Of a stretch of DNA of 64,000 nucleotides, positions 1 to 7,638 are shown in pieces. The position numbers and the translations under genes were made by a program. The notes under the pieces are model-generated. The model saw only the letters and a program-made list of their open reading frames with translations. It was not told the origin of the DNA and made no database searches. How positions within the stretch are numbered: position 1 is the stretch's first letter; every line of letters begins with the position of its first letter. Origin of the DNA: Cochlodiniinecator piscidefendens (GTDB lineage Bacteria; Pseudomonadota; Alphaproteobacteria; Rhodobacterales; Rhodobacteraceae); the NCBI RefSeq assembly GCF_011326755.1, contig NZ_JAAOIE010000002.1:124001-188000 (forward strand), written 5' to 3'.

Positions 1-606
1 GGGCAAAACCGCAACTGTTGCGGCTGACGTGTGGACGCGCCCACCGCTTTCGGTTTCGGGAACACGCTGCACGCGGTGCACACCACTTTCGTACTTCATC
101 CGCGCGAACACATTGGTGCCTTTGATGTGGGCGACAACTTCTTTGATCCCGCCAAGTCCAGTCTCAGAGTGTTCCAATATCTGGAAATCCCACCCCTGTT
201 CTTCGGCATAGCGTTGATACATCCGCAGCAAATCACCCGCAAATAGTGCGGCCTCTTCGCCCCCGGTACCTGGGCGAATTTCCATCATTGCCGGGCGTGC
301 ATCTGCTTTATCTTTGGGCAACAGCGCAATTTGCAACGCACTTTCCAACCCGTCAATCTGGCCGCGCAATTCGGGCAGTTCTTCTTCGGCTAAATCCTTC
401 ATCTCGGGATCAGCCAGCATCTGTTCAGCCGTCTCGATATCATCAAGCAAGCGCCGATAAGCCGATATTTCCTCGACCACCGGCTTAAGTTCAGAGTATT
501 CACGCGCGAGTGCCGCGATTTCATCACCTGCGGCACCTTCGGCCATACGCGCTTCGAGGTACTCAAAGCGGTCGGTGATCTGCATTAATTTATCTAAGGG
601 AACCAT
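1..606 (-). CDS. prfA: Peptide chain release factor 1 (5' part, runs off left edge)
   Basis: RF1 recognises UAA and UAG stop codons in the ribosomal A site and triggers release of the peptide in the cytoplasm. The first 202 codons are in the window with no stop; the GGQ catalytic loop and the codon-recognition motif lie beyond the left edge. Seen: an N-terminal helical domain starting [20 protein letters not shown], the class I release factor block [14 protein letters not shown] near residues 112-125, and [19 protein letters not shown] before the edge. ATG at 606 is chosen because the RF1 N-terminus fits; the purine stretch AGAGAAACGC before it is a weak ribosome binding site. Identity is firm from the motifs. 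A prmC gene often follows in this group, but that is outside the window. Confidence 0.96.
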   Translation of the reverse strand, partial: MVPLDKLMQITDRFEYLEARMAEGAAGDEIAALAREYSELKPVVEEISAYRRLLDDIETAEQMLADPEMKDLAEEELPELRGQIDGLESALQIALLPKDKADARPAMMEIRPGTGGEEAALFAGDLLRMYQRYAEEQGWDFQILEHSETGLGGIKEVVAHIKGTNVFARMKYESGVHRVQRVPETESGGRVHTSAATVAVLP

Positions 607-667
607 GCGTTTCTCTGTCTTATCTCTGTGATTTGGTCAAGAGGCGCAGCTGTGCTACCCTACATCT

Positions 668-964
668 ATGAAACATATATTCTTGATCTTAGCGCTTTGT
701 CCATTTCCAGCGTTGGCGGATGGGACATATAATGGCCGCACAATCGAATGTTTTTGCACAGATCGCGCGGGATCCCGTGTCGAATTGGGCGAAGAAATTT
801 GTCTTTTTGTCGATGGGCGGGCCTTTATGGCGCGGTGCGAAATGTCGTTGAACAATCCGATGTGGCGCGAAACCGGGACGGCTTGCCTGTCTTCAACCCT
901 GAACACGCCGCGTCAAAGCCTCGATCCAACGCCTGATACGAACTTGATTGACGCCGAAATCTGA
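668..964 (+). CDS. Small secreted cysteine-containing protein, unknown function
   Basis: 98 residues with a clear signal peptide (MKHIFLILALCPFPALADG, predicted cleavage after ALA), so a small periplasmic or exported protein. The mature part has five Cys residues (ECFC, EICLF, ARCEM, TACLS), which suggests disulfides or metal binding. I recall similar uncharacterised Roseobacter proteins with the stretch RCEMSLNNPMW but assign no function. Its last 72 bases overlap, tail to tail, the end of the DUF1499 gene on the other strand; both reading frames look genuine. There is no clear Shine-Dalgarno before ATG 668. Divergent from prfA with only about 60 bases between the starts. Confidence 0.7.
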   Translation: MKHIFLILALCPFPALADGTYNGRTIECFCTDRAGSRVELGEEICLFVDGRAFMARCEMSLNNPMWRETGTACLSSTLNTPRQSLDPTPDTNLIDAEI

Positions 965-1354
965 TTGGCCAAACCGCAAGCGCCCGAAAAATGCGACACC
1001 GACACCATCCGGTGTCTGGGCGATTTCAACCGTTGTATAATCAGGAAACTCAAAACCGCGGGATCGCGTAACAAAAGTCAGCCGCCCCTCATCCGCACTC
1101 CCCGCCAATGTAACAGTTCTCGGCGTTTCAGAAGCGATTTCACTCAGCGCGGCAAAGGCATCGTCTTTTGTGGCACCGGGTAAATGTATGACTTCGGCGT
1201 ATGATCCTGCCCCTGTTTGATGCGTTGGCGCATCAAGTGCTCCCAATGGCATAGGATTATTATGCCAACGCTCAGCCTCTATTGGCGCAAGGCGCACATA
1301 TGCTGTGAAACACGCAGCCAACCCCATTACACCTAAAACAGCTAATTTCAGCAT
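893..1354 (-). CDS. DUF1499 family membrane-anchored protein
   Basis: 153 residues. A hydrophobic N-terminal segment (residues 1-20, MLKLAVLGVMGLAACFTAYV) anchors it or serves as a signal; LAAC could be a lipobox but this is unsure. Residues about 50-150 match the DUF1499 pattern: a start such as YAEVIHLPGATKDDAFAAL, a middle FVTRSRGFEFPDYTTVEI and an end SDFGVNQVRIRRWIEAL. The family has no established function. It starts at ATG 1354 with GGAACG just upstream. It lies downstream of the M20 gene on the same strand, separated by a hairpin containing a G-quadruplex motif, and its last 72 bases overlap the small secreted protein gene. Confidence 0.82.
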   Translation of the reverse strand: MLKLAVLGVMGLAACFTAYVRLAPIEAERWHNNPMPLGALDAPTHQTGAGSYAEVIHLPGATKDDAFAALSEIASETPRTVTLAGSADEGRLTFVTRSRGFEFPDYTTVEIAQTPDGVGVAFFGRLRFGQSDFGVNQVRIRRWIEALTRRVQG

Positions 1355-1377
1355 TTTCGTTCCAATTTAACGCGCCC

Positions 1378-1430
1378 AGCCCCTTTTGGAGGGCCGGGGT
1401 GGGAGGGTGGGCGGACCTTCAAAAGGGGCT
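1378..1430 (-). terminator. 11-bp stem hairpin after the M20 amidohydrolase gene
   Basis: The bases 1378-1388 and 1420-1430 are perfect inverted repeats (11 bp, AGCCCCTTTTG and its complement) separated by a 31-base loop. The stem touches the stop codon of the M20 gene. There is no U-run on the minus strand after the stem (it continues GGGCGCG), so it may slow or protect RNA rather than terminate by itself. The loop is C-rich on the minus strand and G-rich on the plus strand. Confidence 0.5.
1391..1411 (+). other. G-quadruplex motif in the loop of the 1378-1430 hairpin
   Basis: Plus strand holds five G-tracts: 1391-1393, 1396-1399, 1401-1403, 1405-1407 and 1409-1411, with loops of 2, 1, 1 and 1 bases. 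This satisfies the usual G3+N1-7 quadruplex rule with very short loops, which are the most stable kind. The G-strand is the template strand for both flanking genes (M20 and DUF1499), so the RNA would be C-rich and the quadruplex would form in DNA. Confidence 0.7.
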
Positions 1431-2593
1431 TATCCCTTTGGCTGGGCCTTCTCAACAAGACGTGCAAAAAAGCTCGCGCCAGAGGCAGATACATCATCGT
1501 TAAAGTTATAAGACGGATGATGCAGCCCTGCCCCTTCGCCCTGCCCTAAAAACAAATACGCTCCGGGACGTGCTTCCAACATATAGGCAAAATCTTCTGC
1601 GCCCATTTCTTTACCAGATTGCGCATCCACATTCACTTCACCTGCCACTTCGCGGGCGACCTCAGCCGCAAATGTCACTTTGGCAGGGTCGTTCACAGTA
1701 GCCGGATACCCCCATTCATACGCCAAACGCATCTCAACACCATAAACAGCCGCAATCCCTGCTGTTATTTCCTCGAGCCGGCGGACAACCATTTTTTGCA
1801 CGTCTTTATCAAAAGTCCGCACAGTGCCATTGATATAAGCTTCTTCTGGGATCACGTTATCCGTGGTGCCAGAATGTATTTGCGTGACGGACACAACCAG
1901 ATCTTCCTCAAAATGATTGTTACGGCTGACGATGGTTTGGATCGCATTGACGGCCGCAACCGCTGCAACAATTGGATCTTTGGTTTCATGGGGATATGCC
2001 CCATGTCCACCAACGCCCGTGATAAAGATTTCAAACGAATCCGCAGCAGCCATAATTGGGCCGGGTTTTGTGTAGAATTGCCCTTCGGGAATACCGGGAA
2101 CATTGTGAATGCCATACACCTCTGAAATATCAAAGGTATCCATGATCCCCTCTTCAACCATGACCCCGGCACCGCCGCCACCTTCCTCGGCGGGTTGAAA
2201 AATCAACGCCACACGTCCGGAAAAGTTACGGGTTTCGGCCAGATACCGCGCCGCCCCCAGCAACATGGTAGTGTGCCCATCATGTCCACATGCATGCATT
2301 TTCCCCGGTACGGTCGAGGCATATTCCAACCCCGTTGTTTCCTCCATGGGTAAGGCATCCATGTCTGCACGCAGACCAATAGTCGGGCCTTCGCCCTGAC
2401 CTTCGATGATTGCGACAACACCGGATTGGGCGATACCTTCGTGTATCTCTGTGATTCCAAATTCCCGAAGCCGTTCAACGACAAATGCTGCTGTTTCATG
2501 GCAATCAAACTGCAATTCAGGATGCATATGCAAATGACGGCGCCATGTTTTCATGTCCTCGGAAAAATCTGCGATACGGTTCAGGACGGGCAT
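1430..2593 (-). CDS. M20 family metallopeptidase / amidohydrolase (hippurate hydrolase-like)
   Basis: 387 residues, the normal length for HipO/IAA-amino acid hydrolase-type amidohydrolases, which cleave N-acyl or aromatic amides of amino acids using two metal ions in the cytoplasm. Metal-site motifs are visible: MHACGHDGHTTMLLG (about residues 99-113), the FQPAEEGGGG segment (about 132-141), GIHNVPG, and the C-terminal MGAEDFAYMLEARPGAYLFLG; the dimerisation domain sits between. ATG at 2593 is preceded by AGGAG at good spacing. The substrate cannot be read from the sequence. Divergent from mazG with 65 bases between. Confidence 0.9.
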   Translation of the reverse strand: MPVLNRIADFSEDMKTWRRHLHMHPELQFDCHETAAFVVERLREFGITEIHEGIAQSGVVAIIEGQGEGPTIGLRADMDALPMEETTGLEYASTVPGKMHACGHDGHTTMLLGAARYLAETRNFSGRVALIFQPAEEGGGGAGVMVEEGIMDTFDISEVYGIHNVPGIPEGQFYTKPGPIMAAADSFEIFITGVGGHGAYPHETKDPIVAAVAAVNAIQTIVSRNNHFEEDLVVSVTQIHSGTTDNVIPEEAYINGTVRTFDKDVQKMVVRRLEEITAGIAAVYGVEMRLAYEWGYPATVNDPAKVTFAAEVAREVAGEVNVDAQSGKEMGAEDFAYMLEARPGAYLFLGQGEGAGLHHPSYNFNDDVSASGASFFARLVEKAQPKG

Positions 2594-2658
2594 GGTGGAC
2601 TCCTACTGCGGGATTTGACTAACTAGCGGCAGGTTTTCCCAATTCCCGGAAAGATGCA

Positions 2659-3489
2659 ATGACCAAAGACAGCGATAGCCTTGTTCACGACCCAGATGGC
2701 GGTTTGCCACGTTTATTAGAAATCATGCGCCGCCTACGCGACCCAGACACGGGTTGCCCTTGGGACATTGAGCAAGATTTCAAAACCATCGCCCCTTATA
2801 CCATCGAAGAAGCATATGAGGTCGCTGACGCAATTGAGCGCAAAAACTGGCCTGATCTCGAAGGCGAGCTGGGAGATTTATTACTCCAAACGGTTTACCA
2901 CACCCAGATGGGCGAAGAGTTGGGTCTCTTTAGTTTTGGCAGTGTCACAAAAAACATCGCTGATAAAATGGTCGCTCGCCACCCGCATGTCTTTGGGGAC
3001 GAAAGCCGGGAAAAGTCTGCAGATCAACAAACCGCCGATTGGGAAAAAATAAAAGCAGCTGAGCGCGCAGCTAATGCAGAAAAAGGTGCGTTGGATGGTG
3101 TAGCGGTTGGACTGCCTGCTTTGCTGCGGGCGGTAAAGCTACAAAAGCGTGCGGCGCGTGTCGGGTTTGATTGGCCTCAAACCACCCAAGTATTGGACAA
3201 AATCCAAGAGGAATCAGCAGAGTTGGTTGAGGCCCATCAGGATTTAACCCAAGCCGAAGTCGAAGAAGAGTTTGGTGATTTGCTCTTTGTTATGGCCAAT
3301 CTTGGCCGTCATTTAGGGGTGGAACCAGAGGCTGCCCTACGTTCGGCAAATCAAAAATTCACACGCCGTTTCAATCAAGTAGAGTCAAAACTTAATGCCA
3401 TGGGAAAAACACCAGAGCAATCCAATCTCACCGAAATGGATACCCTATGGGGCGACGTTAAAAAAGATGAGCGAAAAGTTTCCGAGTAA
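2659..3489 (+). CDS. mazG: Nucleoside triphosphate pyrophosphohydrolase MazG
   Basis: 276 residues, the two-domain MazG form. It hydrolyses (d)NTPs to monophosphates plus pyrophosphate, cleaning the nucleotide pool. The N-terminal domain (about residues 10-95) shows RLRDPDTGCPWDIEQ, the ExxE metal site TIEEAYEVADAI and ELGDLLLQTVYH. The second domain (about 165-245) repeats this: IQEESAELVEA, EEEFGDLLFVMANLGRHL and FTRRFNQVE. ATG 2659 is preceded by CGGAAAG. It stands alone, divergent from the M20 gene and followed by the iron-binding protein gene with its own promoter. Confidence 0.95.
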   Translation: MTKDSDSLVHDPDGGLPRLLEIMRRLRDPDTGCPWDIEQDFKTIAPYTIEEAYEVADAIERKNWPDLEGELGDLLLQTVYHTQMGEELGLFSFGSVTKNIADKMVARHPHVFGDESREKSADQQTADWEKIKAAERAANAEKGALDGVAVGLPALLRAVKLQKRAARVGFDWPQTTQVLDKIQEESAELVEAHQDLTQAEVEEEFGDLLFVMANLGRHLGVEPEAALRSANQKFTRRFNQVESKLNAMGKTPEQSNLTEMDTLWGDVKKDERKVSE

Positions 3490-3501
3490 TTCAATCAGGT
3501 A

Positions 3502-3530
3502 TTGACCTGAGTAAATTACTAAGGTTTATA
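3502..3530 (+). promoter_or_regulatory. Promoter of the iron-binding protein gene with a palindrome filling the spacer
   Basis: TTGACC (3502-3507), a 17-base spacer, then TTTATA (3525-3530): a good sigma-70 promoter with a predicted start near 3537 and a leader of about 25 bases. A 17-base near-perfect palindrome, CTGAGTAAATTACTAAG (3507-3523, one symmetric mismatch pair), occupies the spacer almost exactly, where a repressor would block RNA polymerase. An iron-responsive regulator is the natural guess given the gene; which one (RirA, IscR/iron-Rhodo-box, Irr) I cannot tell. Confidence 0.6.
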
Positions 3531-3560
3531 GCGGCCAAGCAAACAAAACTGGATAATGAT

Positions 3561-4580
3561 ATGTTTTTGAAACTTCGCTCCGCTCTTTTGGCCACTGCTG
3601 CCGTCACCGTTGCAGCCCCTGTTGTTGCTGAAGAAGTCAACGTTTATTCTTATCGCCAGCCTGAATTGATCGCGCCTTTGACAGACGCTTTCACAGCGCA
3701 AACTGGTATTGACGTAAACGTTGTTCACCTTAGCGATGGTATGGTTGAGCGTCTTCAAGCTGAAGGTGATCGTTCTCCTGCTGACCTCGTGTTCACTGTT
3801 GATATTTCACGCCTGAACGCAGTCGTCGAAGCAGGCCTGACACAATCTGTTGAATCAGACGTTTTGAACGCAAACATCCCAGCGCAATACCGTGACCCAG
3901 ATGGTCAATGGTTTGGCCTGACCACACGTGCACGTATTGTTTACGCTTCTCGTGATCGTGTAGCTGATGGCGAAGTTACAACATACGAAGATCTTGCTGA
4001 CCCACGCTGGGAAGGCCGTATCTGCATCCGTTCCGGCACAAACGCTTATAACGTTGCTTTGACTTCCGCAATGATCGAACATCACGGCGAAGAAGGTGCA
4101 CGCGAATGGCTGACTGGCCTACGTGGCAACCTCGCACGCGCACCAGAAGGCAATGACCGCGCACAGGTCAAAGCGATCTGGGCTGGCGAGTGTGATATTT
4201 CCATCGGCAACACCTACTACATGGGCAAAATGCTCAGCAACGAAGAACAGCGCGAATGGGCTGACTCCGTACGCATCGTGTTCCCTACATTTGAAAATGG
4301 CGGCACACACGTAAACGTTTCTGGTGTTGCAATGACTGCGGCTTCGCCAAACCAAGACAACGCATTGGCACTGATGGAATTCCTCAGTTCACCAGAAGCA
4401 CAAGAAATCTATGCGCACGCAAACTTTGAGTACCCAATCGCGGACGGCACCGAACCTGCTGAATTGGTACAAGGTTGGGGTGAATTCACAGCTGACGACG
4501 TGAACCTGATGACATTGGCACGCCTTCGTGGCGACGCTCTGCGTATCACCGAAGAAGTAGACTTCGACGCAGGCAACTAA
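3561..4580 (+). CDS. Periplasmic Fe(3+) ABC transporter substrate-binding protein
   Basis: 339 residues, FbpA/FutA/IdiA-type solute-binding protein that captures ferric iron in the periplasm. Signal peptide at residues 1-22 (MFLKLRSALLATAAVTVAAPVVA then EE). Family marks: VNVYSYRQPELIAPLTDAF, LVFTVDISRLN, and the paired tyrosines in IGNTYYMGKM expected to bind iron. The membrane permease and ATPase (FbpB, FbpC) are not next to it, so it is an orphan binding protein whose partners must be elsewhere. It has its own promoter with a candidate operator in the spacer and a strong terminator behind it, so it is a single-gene transcript. Confidence 0.9.
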   Translation: MFLKLRSALLATAAVTVAAPVVAEEVNVYSYRQPELIAPLTDAFTAQTGIDVNVVHLSDGMVERLQAEGDRSPADLVFTVDISRLNAVVEAGLTQSVESDVLNANIPAQYRDPDGQWFGLTTRARIVYASRDRVADGEVTTYEDLADPRWEGRICIRSGTNAYNVALTSAMIEHHGEEGAREWLTGLRGNLARAPEGNDRAQVKAIWAGECDISIGNTYYMGKMLSNEEQREWADSVRIVFPTFENGGTHVNVSGVAMTAASPNQDNALALMEFLSSPEAQEIYAHANFEYPIADGTEPAELVQGWGEFTADDVNLMTLARLRGDALRITEEVDFDAGN

Positions 4581-4610
4581 GCCTAAACAGAATTTTTATT
4601 AAGCTCTGGC

Positions 4611-4637
4611 CCCGCTGCTTTTGCAGCGGGTTTTTTT
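4611..4637 (+). terminator. Rho-independent terminator of the iron-binding protein gene
   Basis: Perfect 8-bp GC-rich stem CCCGCTGC / GCAGCGGG (4611-4618, 4623-4630) with a TTTT loop, followed directly by seven T (4631-4637). A textbook intrinsic terminator. Confidence 0.93.
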
Positions 4638-4755
4638 CGTTGGATCACCAGAGTGTCAGCAATCTTGTGCTGAAGCCACCGATGCTGACTAGACATCCTG
4701 TGTTGGCTCCCTCACTGTTGCGGTGACGATTGTGAGACCGAACATGCAGGGCCAA

Positions 4756-5706
4756 ATGACCACAAACCCCATTCGCAAGATTATTATCGACACCGACCCC
4801 GGTCAGGATGATGCGGTGGCCATTTTATTGGCGCTTGCCAGCCCCGAAAATGTTGATGTTTTGGGGATCACTACGGTTGCGGGAAATGTGCCGCTTCCTC
4901 TGACCAAAAAAAACGCGCGTATTGTGTGTGAACTCGCAAAGCGGCCTGAAACGAAAGTATTCTCGGGGTGTGATCGCCCAATGCAGCGCCCTTTGGTCAC
5001 CGCTGAACATGTACATGGAAAAACCGGATTAGACGGCCCTGTCATGCAAGACCCAACGATGGCGTTACAGCATCAGCATGCAGTTGATTTCATCATTGAG
5101 ACCTTACGCCAAGAGCCCTCCGGCACTGTCACGCTCTGCCCATTGGGGCCGCTAACCAACATCGGGACAGCCCTTCAACAGGCCCCTGATATCGCAGATC
5201 GTGTACAGGAAATCGTATTAATGGGTGGCGCTTATTTCGAGGTTGGGAACATCACTCCTGCCGCCGAATTTAACATATATGTCGATCCAGAAGCCGCTGA
5301 TATTGTTTTTAAATCTGGAATTTCGGTCACAGTGATGCCGCTGGATACCACCCACAAAGCGCTAACAACAAAACCACGTGTTGATGCGTTTCGCGCGCTG
5401 AACACGCAGGTCGGAAATATGGTCGCAGAATGGACCGATTTTTTTGAACGTTTTGATAAAGAAAAATATGGCTCCAACGGCGCGCCTTTGCATGATCCAT
5501 GTGTAATTGCCTATTTAATCCAGCCAGATTTGTTTTCCGGCCGTATGATCAATGTGGCCATCGAAACGCAGTCAGAATTGACCCTGGGCATGACTGTGGC
5601 GGATTGGTGGGGTGTCACTGACCGACCCGCCAACGCGATGTTCATGGGGGATATTGACGCCGATGGATTTTTCAACCTGTTAACCGAACGATTGGGGCGC
5701 CTATGA
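4756..5706 (+). CDS. Nucleoside hydrolase (inosine-uridine preferring type)
   Basis: About 316 residues. It cleaves the N-glycosidic bond of ribonucleosides to base plus ribose, in the cytoplasm, using a bound calcium ion. The calcium-binding signature DTDPGQDDAVA lies at residues 11-21, followed by GITTVAGN; later LCPLGPLTNIGTAL, VLMGGAYFEVGN and a C-terminal LHDPCVIAYLI segment with the third Ca/active-site part. Earlier in-frame GTG 4723 and ATG 4744 exist; ATG 4756 is preferred because CAGGG lies five bases before it and the protein then begins as usual for the family. Its stop overlaps the GNAT start (ATGA), so the two are translationally coupled. Confidence 0.93.
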   Translation: MTTNPIRKIIIDTDPGQDDAVAILLALASPENVDVLGITTVAGNVPLPLTKKNARIVCELAKRPETKVFSGCDRPMQRPLVTAEHVHGKTGLDGPVMQDPTMALQHQHAVDFIIETLRQEPSGTVTLCPLGPLTNIGTALQQAPDIADRVQEIVLMGGAYFEVGNITPAAEFNIYVDPEAADIVFKSGISVTVMPLDTTHKALTTKPRVDAFRALNTQVGNMVAEWTDFFERFDKEKYGSNGAPLHDPCVIAYLIQPDLFSGRMINVAIETQSELTLGMTVADWWGVTDRPANAMFMGDIDADGFFNLLTERLGRL

Positions 5707-6152
5707 ATATGCTGCATCTGGCACAACCAGAGGACCGCGCAAAGCTTAGCCCGTTGATTGCAGGCTACCATGCCTATGCTGGCCTTCCCACGTCAGATGA
5801 TGAGCGCGAAGATGCATTGGAACAGCTTTTCTCTGGTGATATCCATGCCGCTATTTGGTTGATTGGGCCCAGGCGGTCCCCTGTTGGATATATCGCGGTC
5901 ACATTTGGGTTTTCACTGTCAAAGGGTGGGCGCAGTGCGCAGATAGATGAGTTTTTTGTGCGGGAAAGCGTGCGGGGCCGCGGAATGGGAAGTGCCGCAC
6001 TTGCCGCATTGGTTCCAACCCTGCGCGACTTTGGGGTGCATCGATTACTCATAGCCGTTGATCAATCCAACCAACGCGCGCTGAAATTATCTGGCCGCGC
6101 CGGGTTTACTGCCGATGACACCCACCTTCAGCTTATTCGGGACCTCTCATGA
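5703..6152 (+). CDS. GNAT family N-acetyltransferase
   Basis: 149 residues, one GNAT domain, which transfers acetyl from acetyl-CoA to an amine on an unknown substrate. The acetyl-CoA pyrophosphate loop is RESVRGRGMGSAALAALV (about residues 82-99), preceded by the strand IDEFFV and followed by LLIAVDQSNQRALKLSGRAGF. It overlaps by ATGA both the nucleoside hydrolase upstream and selO downstream, making a tightly coupled three-gene operon. The coupling suggests a shared process, but the substrate is not evident. Confidence 0.9.
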   Translation: MNMLHLAQPEDRAKLSPLIAGYHAYAGLPTSDDEREDALEQLFSGDIHAAIWLIGPRRSPVGYIAVTFGFSLSKGGRSAQIDEFFVRESVRGRGMGSAALAALVPTLRDFGVHRLLIAVDQSNQRALKLSGRAGFTADDTHLQLIRDLS

Positions 6153-7585
6153 CCCTGCTAACTATCCCGTTCGATAACAGCTTTGCACAGCTATCAGAGG
6201 CCTTTTACCAACGTCAGCGCGCGACCCCTGTGCGCGACCCCGGCGTTTTAGCCCTGAACCTCCCGTTAGCCGCTGAACTCGGAATTTCCGGGCTGGAAAC
6301 ACCCCATGCAACGGCTGCGCTTACTGGTAATGCACAAATCGAAGGGGCTGATCCTATTGCCCAAGCCTATGCAGGCCATCAATTTGGGAATTTTGTGCCC
6401 CAACTGGGTGATGGCCGCGCTGTTCTTCTGGGCGAAGTGATCGACCGGAATGGAAAACGGCACGACATTCAGCTCAAGGGATCAGGTCCGACCCCCTTTA
6501 GCCGCAACGGGGATGGGCGCGCATGGCTTGGCCCGGTGCTGCGTGAATATGTGGTGTCTGAGGCAATGCATGCCTTGGGTATTCCAACCACCCGCGCCTT
6601 AGCCGCGATGACAACGGGCGAAACCGTACAACGCGAAACGGGCTTGCCCGGTGCTGTTTTGACCCGCGTGGCCTCAAGCCACATTCGCGTTGGAACATTT
6701 CAGTATTTCGCCGCACGCAAAAACGAATTGGCCCTGCAGCAGCTCACCGATTACACGCTTGCGCGGCATTACCCTGATCGTTCAGGTCCGCTTGGCCTCT
6801 TGCAGGGGGTAATTGAGCGTCAGGCAGATTTAATCGCAAAATGGCTCGGGGTTGGATTTATCCATGGCGTAATGAATACCGATAACTGCCATATCGCAGG
6901 CGAAACCATCGACTACGGCCCCTGTGCCTTCATGGATCGGTTTCACCCGGCCACTGTCTTTAGCTCCATTGATCGCCAAGGGCGGTATGCCTACCAAAAC
7001 CAACCCGACATCGCCGTTTGGAATATAGCGCAACTTGCGACGTCATTGTTGCCCATCATTGACCCTGATCAAGACAAAGCCGTCGAAGCCGCCAAGGAGG
7101 CGCTTGATGCGTTTTCACCACGCTTTACTGCTGCGTGGCAGGATGTGTTTCGAGCCAAGTTGGGGCTTACCGAAAAAGAAGATGGCGATACAAATCTGAT
7201 TTTGGACCTGATGACATTGATGGCAAATGAACAGGCTGATTTCACCAACACATTCCGCGCCTTGGGAGGCGGACAAGAAGCAGATCAATTTGCCAACCCA
7301 GAGGCATGGAGCATTTGGAAAACCGCTTGGACCCACAGGCTGACGAACGAACAGGCGACGACCGCAGATCAGCATGCTTTGCGCCAGCGGTCCAACCCTG
7401 CGTTTATTCCACGCAATCACCGTATTGAACAGATGATCCAAGCCGCCGTCGACGGAGACAAGGCACCGTTTGAACGGCTGATGTCCGCACTTGCGACTCC
7501 GTATAAAAACCAACCAGATGCCAAAGATTTGCAAAACCCGCCAAACCCGGACGAAGAAGTTCTGCGCACCTTTTGCGGAACCTGA
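6149..7585 (+). CDS. selO: Protein adenylyltransferase SelO (YdiU/UPF0061)
   Basis: 478 residues, the same length I recall for E. coli SelO. The family has a pseudokinase fold that transfers AMP from ATP to Ser/Thr/Tyr of proteins, linked to redox stress. Visible: QLGDGRAVLLGEV, the nucleotide-binding IQLKGSGPTPFSRNGDGR (about residues 108-125), REYVVSEAMHALGIPTTRAL, and the active-site run FIHGVMNTDNCHIAGETIDYGP. The protein ends Phe-Cys-Gly-Thr, so Cys476 matches the C-terminal redox cysteine of the E. coli enzyme. Its partner there (Cys272) appears as Ser here, while another Cys occurs near residue 259 (GPCAFMD). Last gene of the nucleoside hydrolase-GNAT-selO operon. Confidence 0.93.
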   Translation: MTLLTIPFDNSFAQLSEAFYQRQRATPVRDPGVLALNLPLAAELGISGLETPHATAALTGNAQIEGADPIAQAYAGHQFGNFVPQLGDGRAVLLGEVIDRNGKRHDIQLKGSGPTPFSRNGDGRAWLGPVLREYVVSEAMHALGIPTTRALAAMTTGETVQRETGLPGAVLTRVASSHIRVGTFQYFAARKNELALQQLTDYTLARHYPDRSGPLGLLQGVIERQADLIAKWLGVGFIHGVMNTDNCHIAGETIDYGPCAFMDRFHPATVFSSIDRQGRYAYQNQPDIAVWNIAQLATSLLPIIDPDQDKAVEAAKEALDAFSPRFTAAWQDVFRAKLGLTEKEDGDTNLILDLMTLMANEQADFTNTFRALGGGQEADQFANPEAWSIWKTAWTHRLTNEQATTADQHALRQRSNPAFIPRNHRIEQMIQAAVDGDKAPFERLMSALATPYKNQPDAKDLQNPPNPDEEVLRTFCGT

Positions 7586-7588
7586 CAA

Positions 7589-7621
7589 TTTGGTGTGATC
7601 CTCTTTAATTTACACACCAAA
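7589..7621 (+). terminator. Weak hairpin after selO
   Basis: A 9-bp inverted repeat TTTGGTGTG / CACACCAAA (7589-7597, 7613-7621) with a 15-base loop. Six T follow only after seven to eight further bases, so it is at best an imperfect terminator between selO and the next gene. Confidence 0.4.
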
Positions 7622-7638
7622 GGTATTAGTTTTTTAGT

